DNA from: Shimia_B sp038528385
GTDB lineage: Bacteria > Pseudomonadota > Alphaproteobacteria > Rhodobacterales > Rhodobacteraceae
DNA length: 64,000 bases
Direction of reading: 5' to 3'
Assembly: GCA_038528385.1 (NCBI GenBank)
Contig: JBCBET010000001.1
Location: 186,001-250,000, forward strand
Below, piece by piece: positions 7,024 to 14,655 of the stretch (the first letter of the stretch is position 1; each line of letters begins with the position of its first letter). The position numbers and the translations under genes are program-made. The notes beneath the pieces were generated by a model. It was not told the DNA's origin. It did no database searches and saw only the letters and a program-made list of their open reading frames with translations.

Positions 7024-7941
7024 TTATGAAGAGCGGCGCTCTTTCTTGAGCCAGTCGCGCATGTCGACGATCCACTGGTAGCGGGAGTGGTCGACCTCGA
7101 TCCATCCGGTCTGCGGGTTGGGATCACCCTCTACGGAGCCGGTCATCGTGGCGAACGCTTCCGGGTTTTTCTCCGGGATGGTCATGACGAGGTCTTTCAT
7201 CACGGCCTTCAGCTCATCGGGGATGTTGGCACGTGCGGTGAAGGGCCCGGAGGTGATCTCGGGGCTTTCCCAGATCGGGCAGATCTCGCCTTCGGCGATC
7301 ATCTCTTTCTCGATCATGCGCTGCCAGCGGCCGTCGACGGCGTTGTTCTGCCAGGTGGCTGCGGCGTCGAAGGTGCCCTGGGACACGCCTGCCACACCCG
7401 CTTCGTGGGAGCCGGAGAACGGGATCGCGGAGAAGAACGTCTTCGGGTCCACTTCCTGCGCGATGTTGAAGTAAGGCACAGCATAACCGGACGTGGAGTC
7501 AGGGTCGGCGAAGGCCAGCACCTTGCCTTCAAGGTCCGAGAGGCTCTCATAGCCGTCTTCGCAGCGCGTCACGACGACCGAAAAATAGCCCGTGGATCCG
7601 TCCTGGCGGATGCGGGACACGAGCGGCTCGACCTTGCCGTCGGTGGCCGTGTAGGCCGCGGCGTAGGAGGAAGAACCGAAGAACGCGAATTCGATCTGGT
7701 CCGCGGCGATGGCCTGGATCACCCCGTCATAGGAGCCGGCCGTGAAGATTTCGACTTCCACACCGAGCTCCGTCTCGAGATACTCCTCGAAGGGCGTGTA
7801 GCGCGCGATGCGGTCCTTTTCGTTTTCACCCGACAAGATGCCGAAGCGGATGACCTGGTAGTCCTCTTTCCAGGCTGCGTCGTCCATGGCGGCAGCTTGG
7901 GTGGCAAGCAGTGCTGCGACTGCGGCGGTGATGAAACGCAT
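7024..7941 (-). CDS. phnD: Phosphonate ABC transporter periplasmic binding protein PhnD
   Basis: A 305-residue precursor with a short signal peptide (MRFITAAVAALLATQAAAMDD, predicted cut near residue 18). The mature part has the PhnD/type-2 periplasmic-binding-protein pattern: FGILSGENEKDRIARYTPF near the start, EFAFFGSSSYAAAY around 85-98, and FADPDSTSGYAVPYFNI around 140-156 with the DPxSTSG phosphate/phosphonate-binding motif. It captures phosphonate or a phosphate ester in the periplasm and delivers it to the PhnE channel. It follows phnC by about 45 bases on the same strand. Confidence 0.93.
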   Translation of the reverse strand: MRFITAAVAALLATQAAAMDDAAWKEDYQVIRFGILSGENEKDRIARYTPFEEYLETELGVEVEIFTAGSYDGVIQAIAADQIEFAFFGSSSYAAAYTATDGKVEPLVSRIRQDGSTGYFSVVVTRCEDGYESLSDLEGKVLAFADPDSTSGYAVPYFNIAQEVDPKTFFSAIPFSGSHEAGVAGVSQGTFDAAATWQNNAVDGRWQRMIEKEMIAEGEICPIWESPEITSGPFTARANIPDELKAVMKDLVMTIPEKNPEAFATMTGSVEGDPNPQTGWIEVDHSRYQWIVDMRDWLKKERRSS

Positions 7942-7987
7942 GGTGTGATCCCCCTGATTGCGCTTTCGGTTGGTGAACGGGTGGGCG

Positions 7988-8800
7988 TTAGGCTGGAACG
8001 CTCGGGCGCTTGGCAGCCGCCTGGGTCGACGTGACGGCCTCGTTGAACTCGCGCAGGCCTTGCACGCCGTAGATGTCGCGCACGACGTCGTCGGTCAGTT
8101 GCGCGGCGGTGCCATCGAACATCACACGGCCCAGCCGCATGGCGACCACGCGGTCGCAATAGGCGCGTGCCGTATCGAGGGTATGCAGGTTGACGAGGAC
8201 GGTGATGCCGTCTTCCTGGTTGATCTGCTTGAGACCGTCCATCACGCGGGTGGCGTTGGCGGGATCGAGGGAGGCGATGGGTTCATCGGCCAGCATGATC
8301 TTGGGCTGCTGGACCAGCGCCTTGGCAATCGCCACCCGCTGCTGTTGACCGCCCGAAAGTGTGCCCGCTCGCTGCAGCGCCTGCGGGACGAGGTCGAGCC
8401 GGTCGAGCGCCATCAGCGCCATGGTCCGCTCCTCGTCGGTGAAACGCATCGCCATGGAGCTGAGGAAACCATGCTCCGCCAGCCGTCCGATCAGGACGTT
8501 GGACAACACGTCGAGCCGGTCCACGAGGTTGAATTGCTGGAAAATCATCGCGCAATCGCGTCGCCAGGCGCGCAGCTCGCGCCCCTTGAGCGACGTGATT
8601 TCCTGCCCATCAAACGAAATCGACCCCTCGGTGGGGTCGATCAGGCGGTTGATGAGGCGGAGCAGCGTCGACTTTCCCGCGCCAGAGCGGCCGATCACGC
8701 CGACGAACTGGCCGGGCCGGATATCGAGTGAAACGCTGTCGACGGCGCGCGTTTCGCCGAAGTGTTTCGAGACGTTCTTTAGGGTGAGCGAAGCGGCCAT
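7988..8800 (-). CDS. phnC: Phosphonate ABC transporter ATP-binding protein PhnC
   Basis: A 270-residue ABC ATPase with Walker A GRSGAGKST (residues 37-45), Q-loop FQQFNLVDRLDVLSNVLIG, signature LSGGQQQRVAIAKAL and Walker B IMLADEPIASLD, then a His switch in the VNLHTLDTA segment. The FQQFNLVDRL...VLIG stretch is typical of PhnC. It energises import through the PhnE pair. It is the first gene of the transporter unit. The upstream gap to phnM holds two palindromes, one nearly identical to that in front of phnF, so phnCDE and the downstream accessory genes probably start from their own PhnF-controlled promoter. Confidence 0.93.
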   Translation of the reverse strand: MAASLTLKNVSKHFGETRAVDSVSLDIRPGQFVGVIGRSGAGKSTLLRLINRLIDPTEGSISFDGQEITSLKGRELRAWRRDCAMIFQQFNLVDRLDVLSNVLIGRLAEHGFLSSMAMRFTDEERTMALMALDRLDLVPQALQRAGTLSGGQQQRVAIAKALVQQPKIMLADEPIASLDPANATRVMDGLKQINQEDGITVLVNLHTLDTARAYCDRVVAMRLGRVMFDGTAAQLTDDVVRDIYGVQGLREFNEAVTSTQAAAKRPSVPA

Positions 8801-8802
8801 GG

Positions 8803-8818
8803 ATTCGTCCGAATGAAT
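8803..8818 (-). promoter_or_regulatory. Probable PhnF operator upstream of phnC
   Basis: The 16-mer ATTCGTCCGAATGAAT is a 6-4-6 inverted repeat with one mismatch and lies immediately before the phnC start codon. The same element, as a perfect palindrome, precedes phnF, and both are followed on the plus strand by TTT. A GntR/HutC-type dimer such as PhnF binds sites of this size. The shared site is direct sequence evidence of common control; the binding itself is inferred. Confidence 0.7.
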
Positions 8819-8847
8819 TTTACTCGTTAGTCATGGCTTGGTTCCGT

Positions 8848-8865
8848 GACATTCGGATGAATGTC
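8848..8865. promoter_or_regulatory. Second palindrome in the phnC promoter region
   Basis: GACATTC-GGAT-GAATGTC is a perfect 7-bp inverted repeat with a four-base centre, 30 bases upstream of the PhnF-type site. It contains an ATTC...GAAT core like that site. In the gene direction the region also reads as three 7-mers with weak Pho-box likeness at 11-base spacing. It may be a second PhnF site, a PhoB site, or both. Confidence 0.5.
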
Positions 8866-8874
8866 AGGACACAG

Positions 8875-10056
8875 TTATGCGACGGCGGGTTTGGCCGCTC
8901 TGGCTGCGTCTGTGGATGCTTTCGAGGACAATCCTAAATCACCAGTAAGGTGAACGGCTTGGCCTGCGACGAACGTCGCGACCACCCGGTCGGACCCGTC
9001 GACGACCGCCAGATCGGCGCGTTTGCCCGGCAAGATCTCGCCGCGATCTGAAAGCCCCAGCGCTCTTGCCGGGTTCAGGGTCGCGAGTCTCACAGCACCG
9101 CACACGCTGTCCGGGTCCTGGGCCGCCAGCGCACGGATCGCGGGCAGCAGCGCCGCCGGATGATAATCGGCGGCCAGGATATGAAGAAGACCCACCCCGT
9201 GCGCGTCGCGGGCCGAGAGATTCCCCGAATAACTTTGCCCGCGCATGGCGTTCGGAGCGCCCATGGCGATCATGAGCCCGCGGTCTGCCGCGACCTGCGC
9301 TGCCTCCATCGTGACGGGAAATTCGCTGATAACGGCGCCGATATCGGCCATGAGATGCGTCTTTTCGACGGTGTCGTCGTCATGGCTCGCCAAGGCGACG
9401 CCGTGGGCTCTGCAGAGGCTTGAGATCCGCTCGAGGTTGCGCAGCATAGCATCGGATGACAGACCGTCGGCCATGCGCCGTTCGATATAGGCCCGTGCCT
9501 GCTCCGCGCTGAGCCCGCCGTTTACGCGATGGGCGATCAGCTTTTCGACATTGCGGTACTGACCCTGCCCCGGCGTGTGGTCCATCACGGAGACGAGATC
9601 GACGGCGCCGTCGGACAGCAACCCGTCGAGGGCCTCGATGGCATCGGTGTAAGTCATGTCGAAACGCGCATGGATGCGGTGATCCACGCGGAGGCCGGAA
9701 ATCGTCTTCTTGAGCGCGCGGATGATCCCGCTCGTATGCTCGAAAGACCGACGTTCACCGTCCATGGCCGTGCGCGAAAAGGAGACCCCGGCATAGGCCG
9801 TGGTGACGCCCGTGGCCGCAAGGCGCGCATCGAGGTGGTGGACCGCCACCTCCATCGGGAAAGCGACCTTTGGACGGGGTTCGAGCTCCAGCTCGATCAT
9901 GTCGCCATGCATGTCGATGAAGCCCGGCAACAGCGTGTGACCGGACGGCGCGCCGCTGCTTTCGATGACATCGGTGATCACACCGTCTGCGATGCGGACG
10001 TTGCCGTTTTCGATGATGCGGTCGGCAAGGATGATCTTGAGGTCACAGAGCCACAT
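8875..10056 (-). CDS. phnM: Alpha-D-ribose 1-methylphosphonate 5-triphosphate diphosphatase PhnM
   Basis: A 393-residue amidohydrolase-fold metalloenzyme. The metal site motif is LLPGFIDMHGDMIELE (about 42-57). The ASHDDDT segment (about 244-250) and a MGAPNAMRG loop (about 278-286) are typical of PhnM, and the C-terminal LATLNPARALGLSDRGEI is common to the family. PhnM removes pyrophosphate from the ribose triphosphate phosphonate made by PhnGHIL, leaving the substrate of the PhnJ lyase. It is the last gene of the phnF-M unit. Its start overlaps phnL by 14 bases. Length and motifs look intact. Confidence 0.93.
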   Translation of the reverse strand: MWLCDLKIILADRIIENGNVRIADGVITDVIESSGAPSGHTLLPGFIDMHGDMIELELEPRPKVAFPMEVAVHHLDARLAATGVTTAYAGVSFSRTAMDGERRSFEHTSGIIRALKKTISGLRVDHRIHARFDMTYTDAIEALDGLLSDGAVDLVSVMDHTPGQGQYRNVEKLIAHRVNGGLSAEQARAYIERRMADGLSSDAMLRNLERISSLCRAHGVALASHDDDTVEKTHLMADIGAVISEFPVTMEAAQVAADRGLMIAMGAPNAMRGQSYSGNLSARDAHGVGLLHILAADYHPAALLPAIRALAAQDPDSVCGAVRLATLNPARALGLSDRGEILPGKRADLAVVDGSDRVVATFVAGQAVHLTGDLGLSSKASTDAARAAKPAVA

Positions 10057-10759
10057 CCTCTCGCACCTCCTCTGTCGCGCCTGGCGTCAAATCCACGATC
10101 CGGTCGATCAGGTGCAGCACGTCATCGGGATGGTGGAAGACGCCGATCATCGCCGTTCCCTGCGTCTTGAGTTCCTCGAGCCGCGCCACAAGAGCCGCCC
10201 GCGCATTGGCGTCCAGCGACGCGGTTGGCTCATCCAGCAGGAGCAGCTTTTGCGGCAGGATGAGCGCCCGGGCGAGGTTCACCTTTTGCTGCTCCCCGCC
10301 GGAGAAGGTGGTCGGATAGGCCGCCCAAAGGTCGGGCTTGACCCCGAAGGTGGCGAGCGCCGCGCGGGCTTTGTCCAATGCCATGGCTGCCTCCCATCCA
10401 GCGAGACGCAGGGGCTCGGCAACGATCGCCTCCGCGCTCACGCGGGGACGCGCGGTGAGGAACTGCGTGACGAACCCGATCTCCGTGCGGCGCAAGAAAG
10501 CCACGTCCACATCCGCCGCCCGCGCGAGGTCGATGACGCCATGGGAGGAATGGAACCGGATCACCCCCGCCCGCGGCAGGTAGGACCGATAAAGCGTGCG
10601 CAGCAGCGTGGATTTGCCCGCACCGTTCGCCCCCTTGAGCAGCACGAATTCGCCCGCCGCAACGTCGAAGGAGATGTCTTCGAACGCGCCGATCTCCGTC
10701 CCTAGGTGGTGGAGGGAAAAGCCCTTCGCGAGGCCATCGATCTCAAGAACCTGGGTCAT
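10043..10759 (-). CDS. phnL: C-P lyase complex ABC-type subunit PhnL
   Basis: A 238-residue ABC ATPase with Walker A GANGAGKST (about 43-51), the FVTQFLTARPRVSA Q-loop typical of PhnL, signature FSGGEQQKVNLARALI and Walker B LLLLDEPTASLD. PhnL is not a transporter subunit. It works with PhnG, PhnH and PhnI in the nucleosidase-like step that attaches phosphonate to ribose triphosphate. It overlaps both neighbours: ATGA with phnK, and 14 bases with phnM. Confidence 0.93.
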   Translation of the reverse strand: MTQVLEIDGLAKGFSLHHLGTEIGAFEDISFDVAAGEFVLLKGANGAGKSTLLRTLYRSYLPRAGVIRFHSSHGVIDLARAADVDVAFLRRTEIGFVTQFLTARPRVSAEAIVAEPLRLAGWEAAMALDKARAALATFGVKPDLWAAYPTTFSGGEQQKVNLARALILPQKLLLLDEPTASLDANARAALVARLEELKTQGTAMIGVFHHPDDVLHLIDRIVDLTPGATEEVREDVAL

Positions 10760-11553
10760 AGCTTCGCGTGCACCAATTGCTGCGTGTAGGGGTGTTGCGG
10801 ATCCTGGAAGATCTGATCGCTCAGGCCCGTCTCCACGACCTGCCCCCGCCGCATGACCATCACACGGTCGGCCAGGGTGCGTATGACGCCCAGATCGTGG
10901 GATACGATCACCATGGTGATCTGCCGCTCCTGCTGGAGGCGCTTGAGCGTGTCCAGAACGAGCGCCTGCACGCTCACGTCGAGGCCGGTGGTGGGTTCGT
11001 CCAGAAGCAGAAGCGCCGGCTCCAACGCGATGGCCTTTGCCAGTTGTACTCGCTGCTGCATGCCGCCGCTGAGCTCGATGGGCGGCGCGTCGAGCCGTTC
11101 GAGCGGGAACTCGGACGCCTGCAGCGCCTCCGTCGCGGCGGCGCGCAGTGTGGCGAAGCTGCGTTCGCCCGCGACGAGCAGCCGCTCGGCCACGTTGCCC
11201 GACGAGGAGTGCTTCATAAGCAAGCCCAGATGCGGGTTCTGATACACGATGCCGATCTTGGTGGCACAGAGCATGCGGCGCGCGAAACGGTCGAGGTCGA
11301 ACAGATTGCCCGCCACGTCCGGCAAATCGAGCGTGTAGCTGCCCTGATCCGGCGCCTCCTCAAGGTTCATCATGCGCAGCAGCGTGGACTTGCCCGAGCC
11401 GCTCTCGCCAACGATGCCCAGCACCTCCCCGGGATAGGCATGGGCAGAAACGTCTCGCACGGCCTGCACGTCGCCGTAGGATTTCGAAACCCCGCGGATC
11501 TCGAGAAGCGGTTGGGTCCTTACGATCTTCGGCGTGTCGAAGGTCAGCGTCAT
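10756..11553 (-). CDS. phnK: C-P lyase complex ABC-type subunit PhnK
   Basis: A 265-residue ABC ATPase with Walker A GESGSGKST (about 44-52), Q-loop VYQNPHLGLLMKHSSSGNVAE, signature LSGGMQQRVQLAKAI and Walker B LLLLDEPTTGLD. The NPHLGLLM...SSSGNVAERLL stretch is typical of PhnK. PhnK binds the PhnGHIJ core through PhnJ and is needed for phosphonate use in vivo. ATG at 11553 is chosen because it lies just after the phnJ stop. The longer frame upstream runs through the palindromic repeat at the end of phnJ. Family length is normal (E. coli about 252). Confidence 0.92.
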   Translation of the reverse strand: MTLTFDTPKIVRTQPLLEIRGVSKSYGDVQAVRDVSAHAYPGEVLGIVGESGSGKSTLLRMMNLEEAPDQGSYTLDLPDVAGNLFDLDRFARRMLCATKIGIVYQNPHLGLLMKHSSSGNVAERLLVAGERSFATLRAAATEALQASEFPLERLDAPPIELSGGMQQRVQLAKAIALEPALLLLDEPTTGLDVSVQALVLDTLKRLQQERQITMVIVSHDLGVIRTLADRVMVMRRGQVVETGLSDQIFQDPQHPYTQQLVHAKL

Positions 11554-11557
11554 GGCG

Positions 11558-12544
11558 CTACACGTCCCGGGCTCGACCCGGGACCTCATGTTCGGGTTGA
11601 GCTGGAGGCGACGGCTCAAGGCCGGGGCGGGTTTGCTGAAAGTCACCATCCAGGTACCACGTCTCGCCGCGGCTCTCGCCCTCTCCGTCGCGGGCGCGGA
11701 TGGTCTTCACGCCCCATTCGCTGTCAGAGACCTCGTAGCGCGACTTGCCGTCATCCTGCGGTATCTCGTTCATGAAAAAGCCTTTGGTGCCCGAACGCGT
11801 GCAGGTCAGCCCGGCATGAGCCTCCACCCGGTAGGGCACGTCGGAGAACACGAGCGGCTCCACCCGCGTGTAGGGCGGAACGGCGAAGAGGCGCTTTTCG
11901 CGGCCCGCCGACAGGATCGTGAGGTGCTGTGCCATGTGCAGCTTCGGCACGTCCCAGCGCGGGATGGGCGACGGGGTCATGACGTGGCGACCATGGACCA
12001 AAGACGGATAGCTCGCACCCTGCATCACCCGGCCCGAGCGCACGATCTGCTCGTAAAGCTGCAGCCACATGCGCCCGTAATCGGCATCGGCGTGCATCTG
12101 GCGCGCGATCGACATGTTGGGCTGCACGGGGCGCAGCGGCTCCGGATTGGGCACCTGAAGGACGAGGATCTGATCCTCCCGCAGCACCTCTTCGGGGATG
12201 CGATGGCGCGACTGGATGAGGTCGGCCGCGAGCGTGTCCATCACCGTCGGCGTGCCCGCGACGCGCGCGATGAAACGGCGGATTGAGGCGGCGTTGACGC
12301 TGTCGTCGGCGCCCTGGTCGATGACCTTCACGCGCATGTCGGGCCGCACGAGCGTCAGCGACACCTGCAGCCCGCCCGTGCCCCAGCCGCGCGCCATGGG
12401 CACCTCGCGGCTGGCATAGGGCATCTGGCAGCCAGGCACGGCCACGGATTTCAGCATCTTGCGCCGTAGTTCGCGCTTGGCGGAGCCGTCGAGGAAGCCG
12501 TAGCTCATGGCCTCCCAAGGCTTGGTGAGGTCCGCGAGACTCAT
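11558..12544 (-). CDS. phnJ: C-P lyase PhnJ, atypical C-terminus
   Basis: A 328-residue protein clearly homologous to PhnJ: the start AMSYGFLDG..KRELRRK, the GWGTGG segment holding the glycine equivalent to Gly32, KVIDQGADD, TRHRIPE, QVPNPEPLRP, DPSPIPK-type TPSPIPRWD and VPPYTRVEPL all match. PhnJ is the radical-SAM enzyme that cleaves the carbon-phosphorus bond. In E. coli, Cys241, Cys244 and Cys266 bind the iron-sulfur cluster and Cys272 is catalytic. By my reading only Cys248 (Cys241 position) remains; the others align with Ser251, Val272 and Gly278. The last 25 or so residues are encoded in a palindromic repeat, making the protein about 45 residues longer than E. coli PhnJ. It starts with an ATGA overlap with phnI. 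Confidence 0.88.
   Translation of the reverse strand: MSLADLTKPWEAMSYGFLDGSAKRELRRKMLKSVAVPGCQMPYASREVPMARGWGTGGLQVSLTLVRPDMRVKVIDQGADDSVNAASIRRFIARVAGTPTVMDTLAADLIQSRHRIPEEVLREDQILVLQVPNPEPLRPVQPNMSIARQMHADADYGRMWLQLYEQIVRSGRVMQGASYPSLVHGRHVMTPSPIPRWDVPKLHMAQHLTILSAGREKRLFAVPPYTRVEPLVFSDVPYRVEAHAGLTCTRSGTKGFFMNEIPQDDGKSRYEVSDSEWGVKTIRARDGEGESRGETWYLDGDFQQTRPGLEPSPPAQPEHEVPGRARDV
11564..11584. repeat. Palindromic (REP-like) element inside the 3' end of phnJ
   Basis: GTCCCGGG-ctcga-CCCGGGAC is an 8-bp perfect stem with a five-base loop. The bases up to about 11640 (cctcatgttcggg..., gctggagg, gccggggcgggt) resemble the hairpin downstream of phnD. Together they look like one member of a dispersed GC-rich repeat family that has landed in or grown into the phnJ-phnK junction and now encodes the PhnJ tail. 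Confidence 0.55.
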
Positions 12545-13677
12545 TCCGCTGGTTCCGAACTTGAATGCCCTACCGCTTCGCTGCTTGAGGGCGGTGATTT
12601 TTTCTGCCCCACCGCTTCGCTGCTCGAGGGCGTGGACTGCTTCATCGCCTTTTTCGCCTTCGCGTCGCGCATCGCATCGAGCGAGGACTGGAAGGTCACG
12701 TAGTGGGGCAGCTTGAAGTGGATGCAGAAGCCCGAGCTTTCGACGCCCTCGGTGTGATAGAGGAAGAACTCCTCCTCTGTCGCCGATCCCTTCTCCGCGC
12801 CCGGCGCGTTGAGATCGAGCGTGGCCGCCGAAATGCATTTGACCTCGTTCCAGCCGAAGGTCGCGGCATAACCAAGGCGGAGCTTGTCGCCCTTCTTGTC
12901 CACCACCTCGGCCTGGGAGATCTTCACGCGCCCGGCTGAAAAGCGGCGCCCGTCCGGATGCGTGACCGCGATCTCCGCTTCCGCCAACCGCAGCTCGTTG
13001 ACTGTCGGATGCGCCTGCCCGTAGCCGCGCATGGCGGCATAACCCAGGGCCAGCACACCCCCGGTCTCCGCCCGTGCGAGGCTTTGCAGCGTATGCGCGC
13101 GCTTCGACGGAAAAAGCAGGGGCTCCCGCGTCAGATCGGGAATGTCGTTCCCCTGCGTCCCGTCCTTTTCCGACAGATCGAGGAGGTCGTTTTCCGCCTG
13201 CCACGCGCTGACGGCCGGCTGAAAGGCCGGCGCGGGCTGCGCCGCGGGCTCCACCGCCGCGGGCGCGTATGTCTCGCCCTCCAGCACCTCGGTCGCGAGG
13301 ATGCGATGCGCGTAATCGAGCGTCGGCCCCAGCACCTGCCCGCCCGGGATATCCTTGAACGCGGCGGAGATACGGCGATGCGTGAAAAGCCCTCCCTGCT
13401 CCACCGGCGCCGCCACCGTCAGGCGCGGCTGCGTCGTGCGCCATGCCCGCAGGAGCAACACCGCCTCGTGGAGCTCGCCCCCGGTCTGGGCGAGCGCGAG
13501 CGCCGCGAGGTCTTCATCGTAGAGCGATGCCTCTCCCATCACCCGGTCGATGAGATAGGGAAGGCCGCGCTTCACCTCCGCGACGCGGGCCCGGTCGAAT
13601 GGCCCCATCTCCTCGCGGTAGAGCCGCTCGGACTGTTCGATCGCCCGCTCTCCGCCGCGCGTCGCAACATAGGCCAT
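12541..13677 (-). CDS. phnI: C-P lyase core subunit PhnI
   Basis: A 378-residue protein with PhnI landmarks: MAYVATRGGERAIEQSE at the start, a GGELHEAVLLLRAWRTT segment (about 84-100), FTHRRISAAFKDIPGGQVLGPT (in part, about 116-137), the GYAAMRGYGQAHPTV stretch and HFKLPHYVTFQSSLD near the end. PhnI carries the nucleosidase activity of the PhnGHIL assembly. E. coli PhnI has about 354 residues. The excess here is mainly a C-terminal tail with two copies of a PxSSSEAVG motif encoded by a 28-base repeat. ATG at 13677 is chosen because the longer frame upstream runs antisense through phnH. The gap to phnH is about 30 bases. Confidence 0.92.
   Translation of the reverse strand: MAYVATRGGERAIEQSERLYREEMGPFDRARVAEVKRGLPYLIDRVMGEASLYDEDLAALALAQTGGELHEAVLLLRAWRTTQPRLTVAAPVEQGGLFTHRRISAAFKDIPGGQVLGPTLDYAHRILATEVLEGETYAPAAVEPAAQPAPAFQPAVSAWQAENDLLDLSEKDGTQGNDIPDLTREPLLFPSKRAHTLQSLARAETGGVLALGYAAMRGYGQAHPTVNELRLAEAEIAVTHPDGRRFSAGRVKISQAEVVDKKGDKLRLGYAATFGWNEVKCISAATLDLNAPGAEKGSATEEEFFLYHTEGVESSGFCIHFKLPHYVTFQSSLDAMRDAKAKKAMKQSTPSSSEAVGQKKSPPSSSEAVGHSSSEPAE
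12566..12632. repeat. 28-base imperfect direct repeat in the 3' end of phnI
   Basis: Copies at 12566-12593 and 12605-12632 differ at two positions and share ACCGCTTCGCTGCT. They are 39 bases apart, i.e. in frame, and encode SSSEAVG twice in the PhnI tail. A third partial match (CCCACCGCTTCGCCGCC, starting about 13687) lies in the phnH-phnI gap. This suggests a small mobile or slippage-made repeat extending the protein. Confidence 0.7.
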
Positions 13678-13708
13678 TACGCGTCTCCCACCGCTTCGCC
13701 GCCGGACA

Positions 13709-14248
13709 TCATTTAAGTACCTCCACACAGGTGGAGCGCGGGACGCCGATGATCCGCGCACCGTCCTGGATAAAGAGGTCAAAACCCATCGGATAGCGCG
13801 ACCGCGCTGCGCGGGCCTGCCAGAAGCCGTCCGCGAGGCCCGCAACGCGGAGGTCGCACGCGCCGTTCACGCCGGGCCCTGTGAGGCGGAGGGCCGCGCC
13901 CTCTCCGAGGGTTACGGTGACGAACACGGTCGCGCCGCCATCGGGGTAAAGGTCGCTTCCCACCGCCAAGCGCGACAGGACTTCGGGCTTTGGCGTTGCG
14001 CCGAGGAACACGTGATCGGCCACGTCGATATCCGCGATCTCGGCGCCGGTGCGCATGATGCGCGGCACGAGCAACGGGTCGGACGCGTGGACCCGGCATT
14101 CCCGGTCAAGGAGCGCGTCGATGATGGCGTCGAGCCCGGGTTCCGGCAGCATCCGGGGGTGTCCCGGGCGGGAGAGCGCCCAGAGCAGGGCTTCGAAAGT
14201 TGCATTCTCACGCGCCTCGGACGCGCACGGCTGCACGGTGACCGGCAT
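13709..14248 (-). CDS. phnH: C-P lyase core subunit PhnH
   Basis: A 179-residue protein of the PhnH family. It has the N-terminal ATFEALLWALSRPG segment (FRxxMxAMSRPG in relatives), a central DHVFLG..PKPEVLSRLAVGSDLYPD stretch and the C-terminal LTGPGVNG...RSRYPMGFDLFIQDG pattern in which FPxGVDxxF is typical. PhnH has a fold related to PLP-dependent transferases without the cofactor and is part of the PhnGHIJ core. Its ATG shares one base with the phnG stop (TGATG), consistent with coupled synthesis of equal amounts. Confidence 0.92.
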   Translation of the reverse strand: MPVTVQPCASEARENATFEALLWALSRPGHPRMLPEPGLDAIIDALLDRECRVHASDPLLVPRIMRTGAEIADIDVADHVFLGATPKPEVLSRLAVGSDLYPDGGATVFVTVTLGEGAALRLTGPGVNGACDLRVAGLADGFWQARAARSRYPMGFDLFIQDGARIIGVPRSTCVEVLK

Positions 14249-14655
14249 CAGAACGTCTCCATGTTCACGCGCGTGGCCTCGACGCTGCGCAGCGTCTCCG
14301 TGTCCGCGGCCGCCAGGGCGTCGGCCTCCCGGGCGCAGAAGGCGTCGCAGGCATCCCGCTCCACCCCCGTGGCCATAGCTAGATCGACCAGAGCCATTGC
14401 CATCGACGCCTCCAGATCGTGACCGCGGCGCATGCCGTAGCCCTCGCGCGCGCCCGCACGGATATGCGCCTCGCTCACGAGCACCTCGCCCAGATGGAAG
14501 GCCACGCCCTGCGCGGTATCCCGCATCGGCAGCATCACGAGGCCCGAGCGGGACTGCATCACCTCCACGTCGCCCAAGGCCGGAAGTAACGTCTCCGCGA
14601 ACGCTTTCAGCCGCGCGGCATCGGCGCGAGCGAGCGTGCTGAGGACATCATCCAT
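14248..14655 (-). CDS. phnG: C-P lyase core subunit PhnG
   Basis: A 135-residue protein with PhnG features: ALGDVEVMQSRSGLVMLPMRDTA (in part, about 27-49), FHLGEVLVSEAHIR (about 53-66) and GREGYGM-type AREGYGMRRGHDLEASMAMALVD. PhnG joins PhnH, PhnI and PhnJ in the stable C-P lyase core. It overlaps the end of phnF by eight bases and phnH by one. The length is close to the family norm of about 150. Confidence 0.9.
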   Translation of the reverse strand: MDDVLSTLARADAARLKAFAETLLPALGDVEVMQSRSGLVMLPMRDTAQGVAFHLGEVLVSEAHIRAGAREGYGMRRGHDLEASMAMALVDLAMATGVERDACDAFCAREADALAAADTETLRSVEATRVNMETF

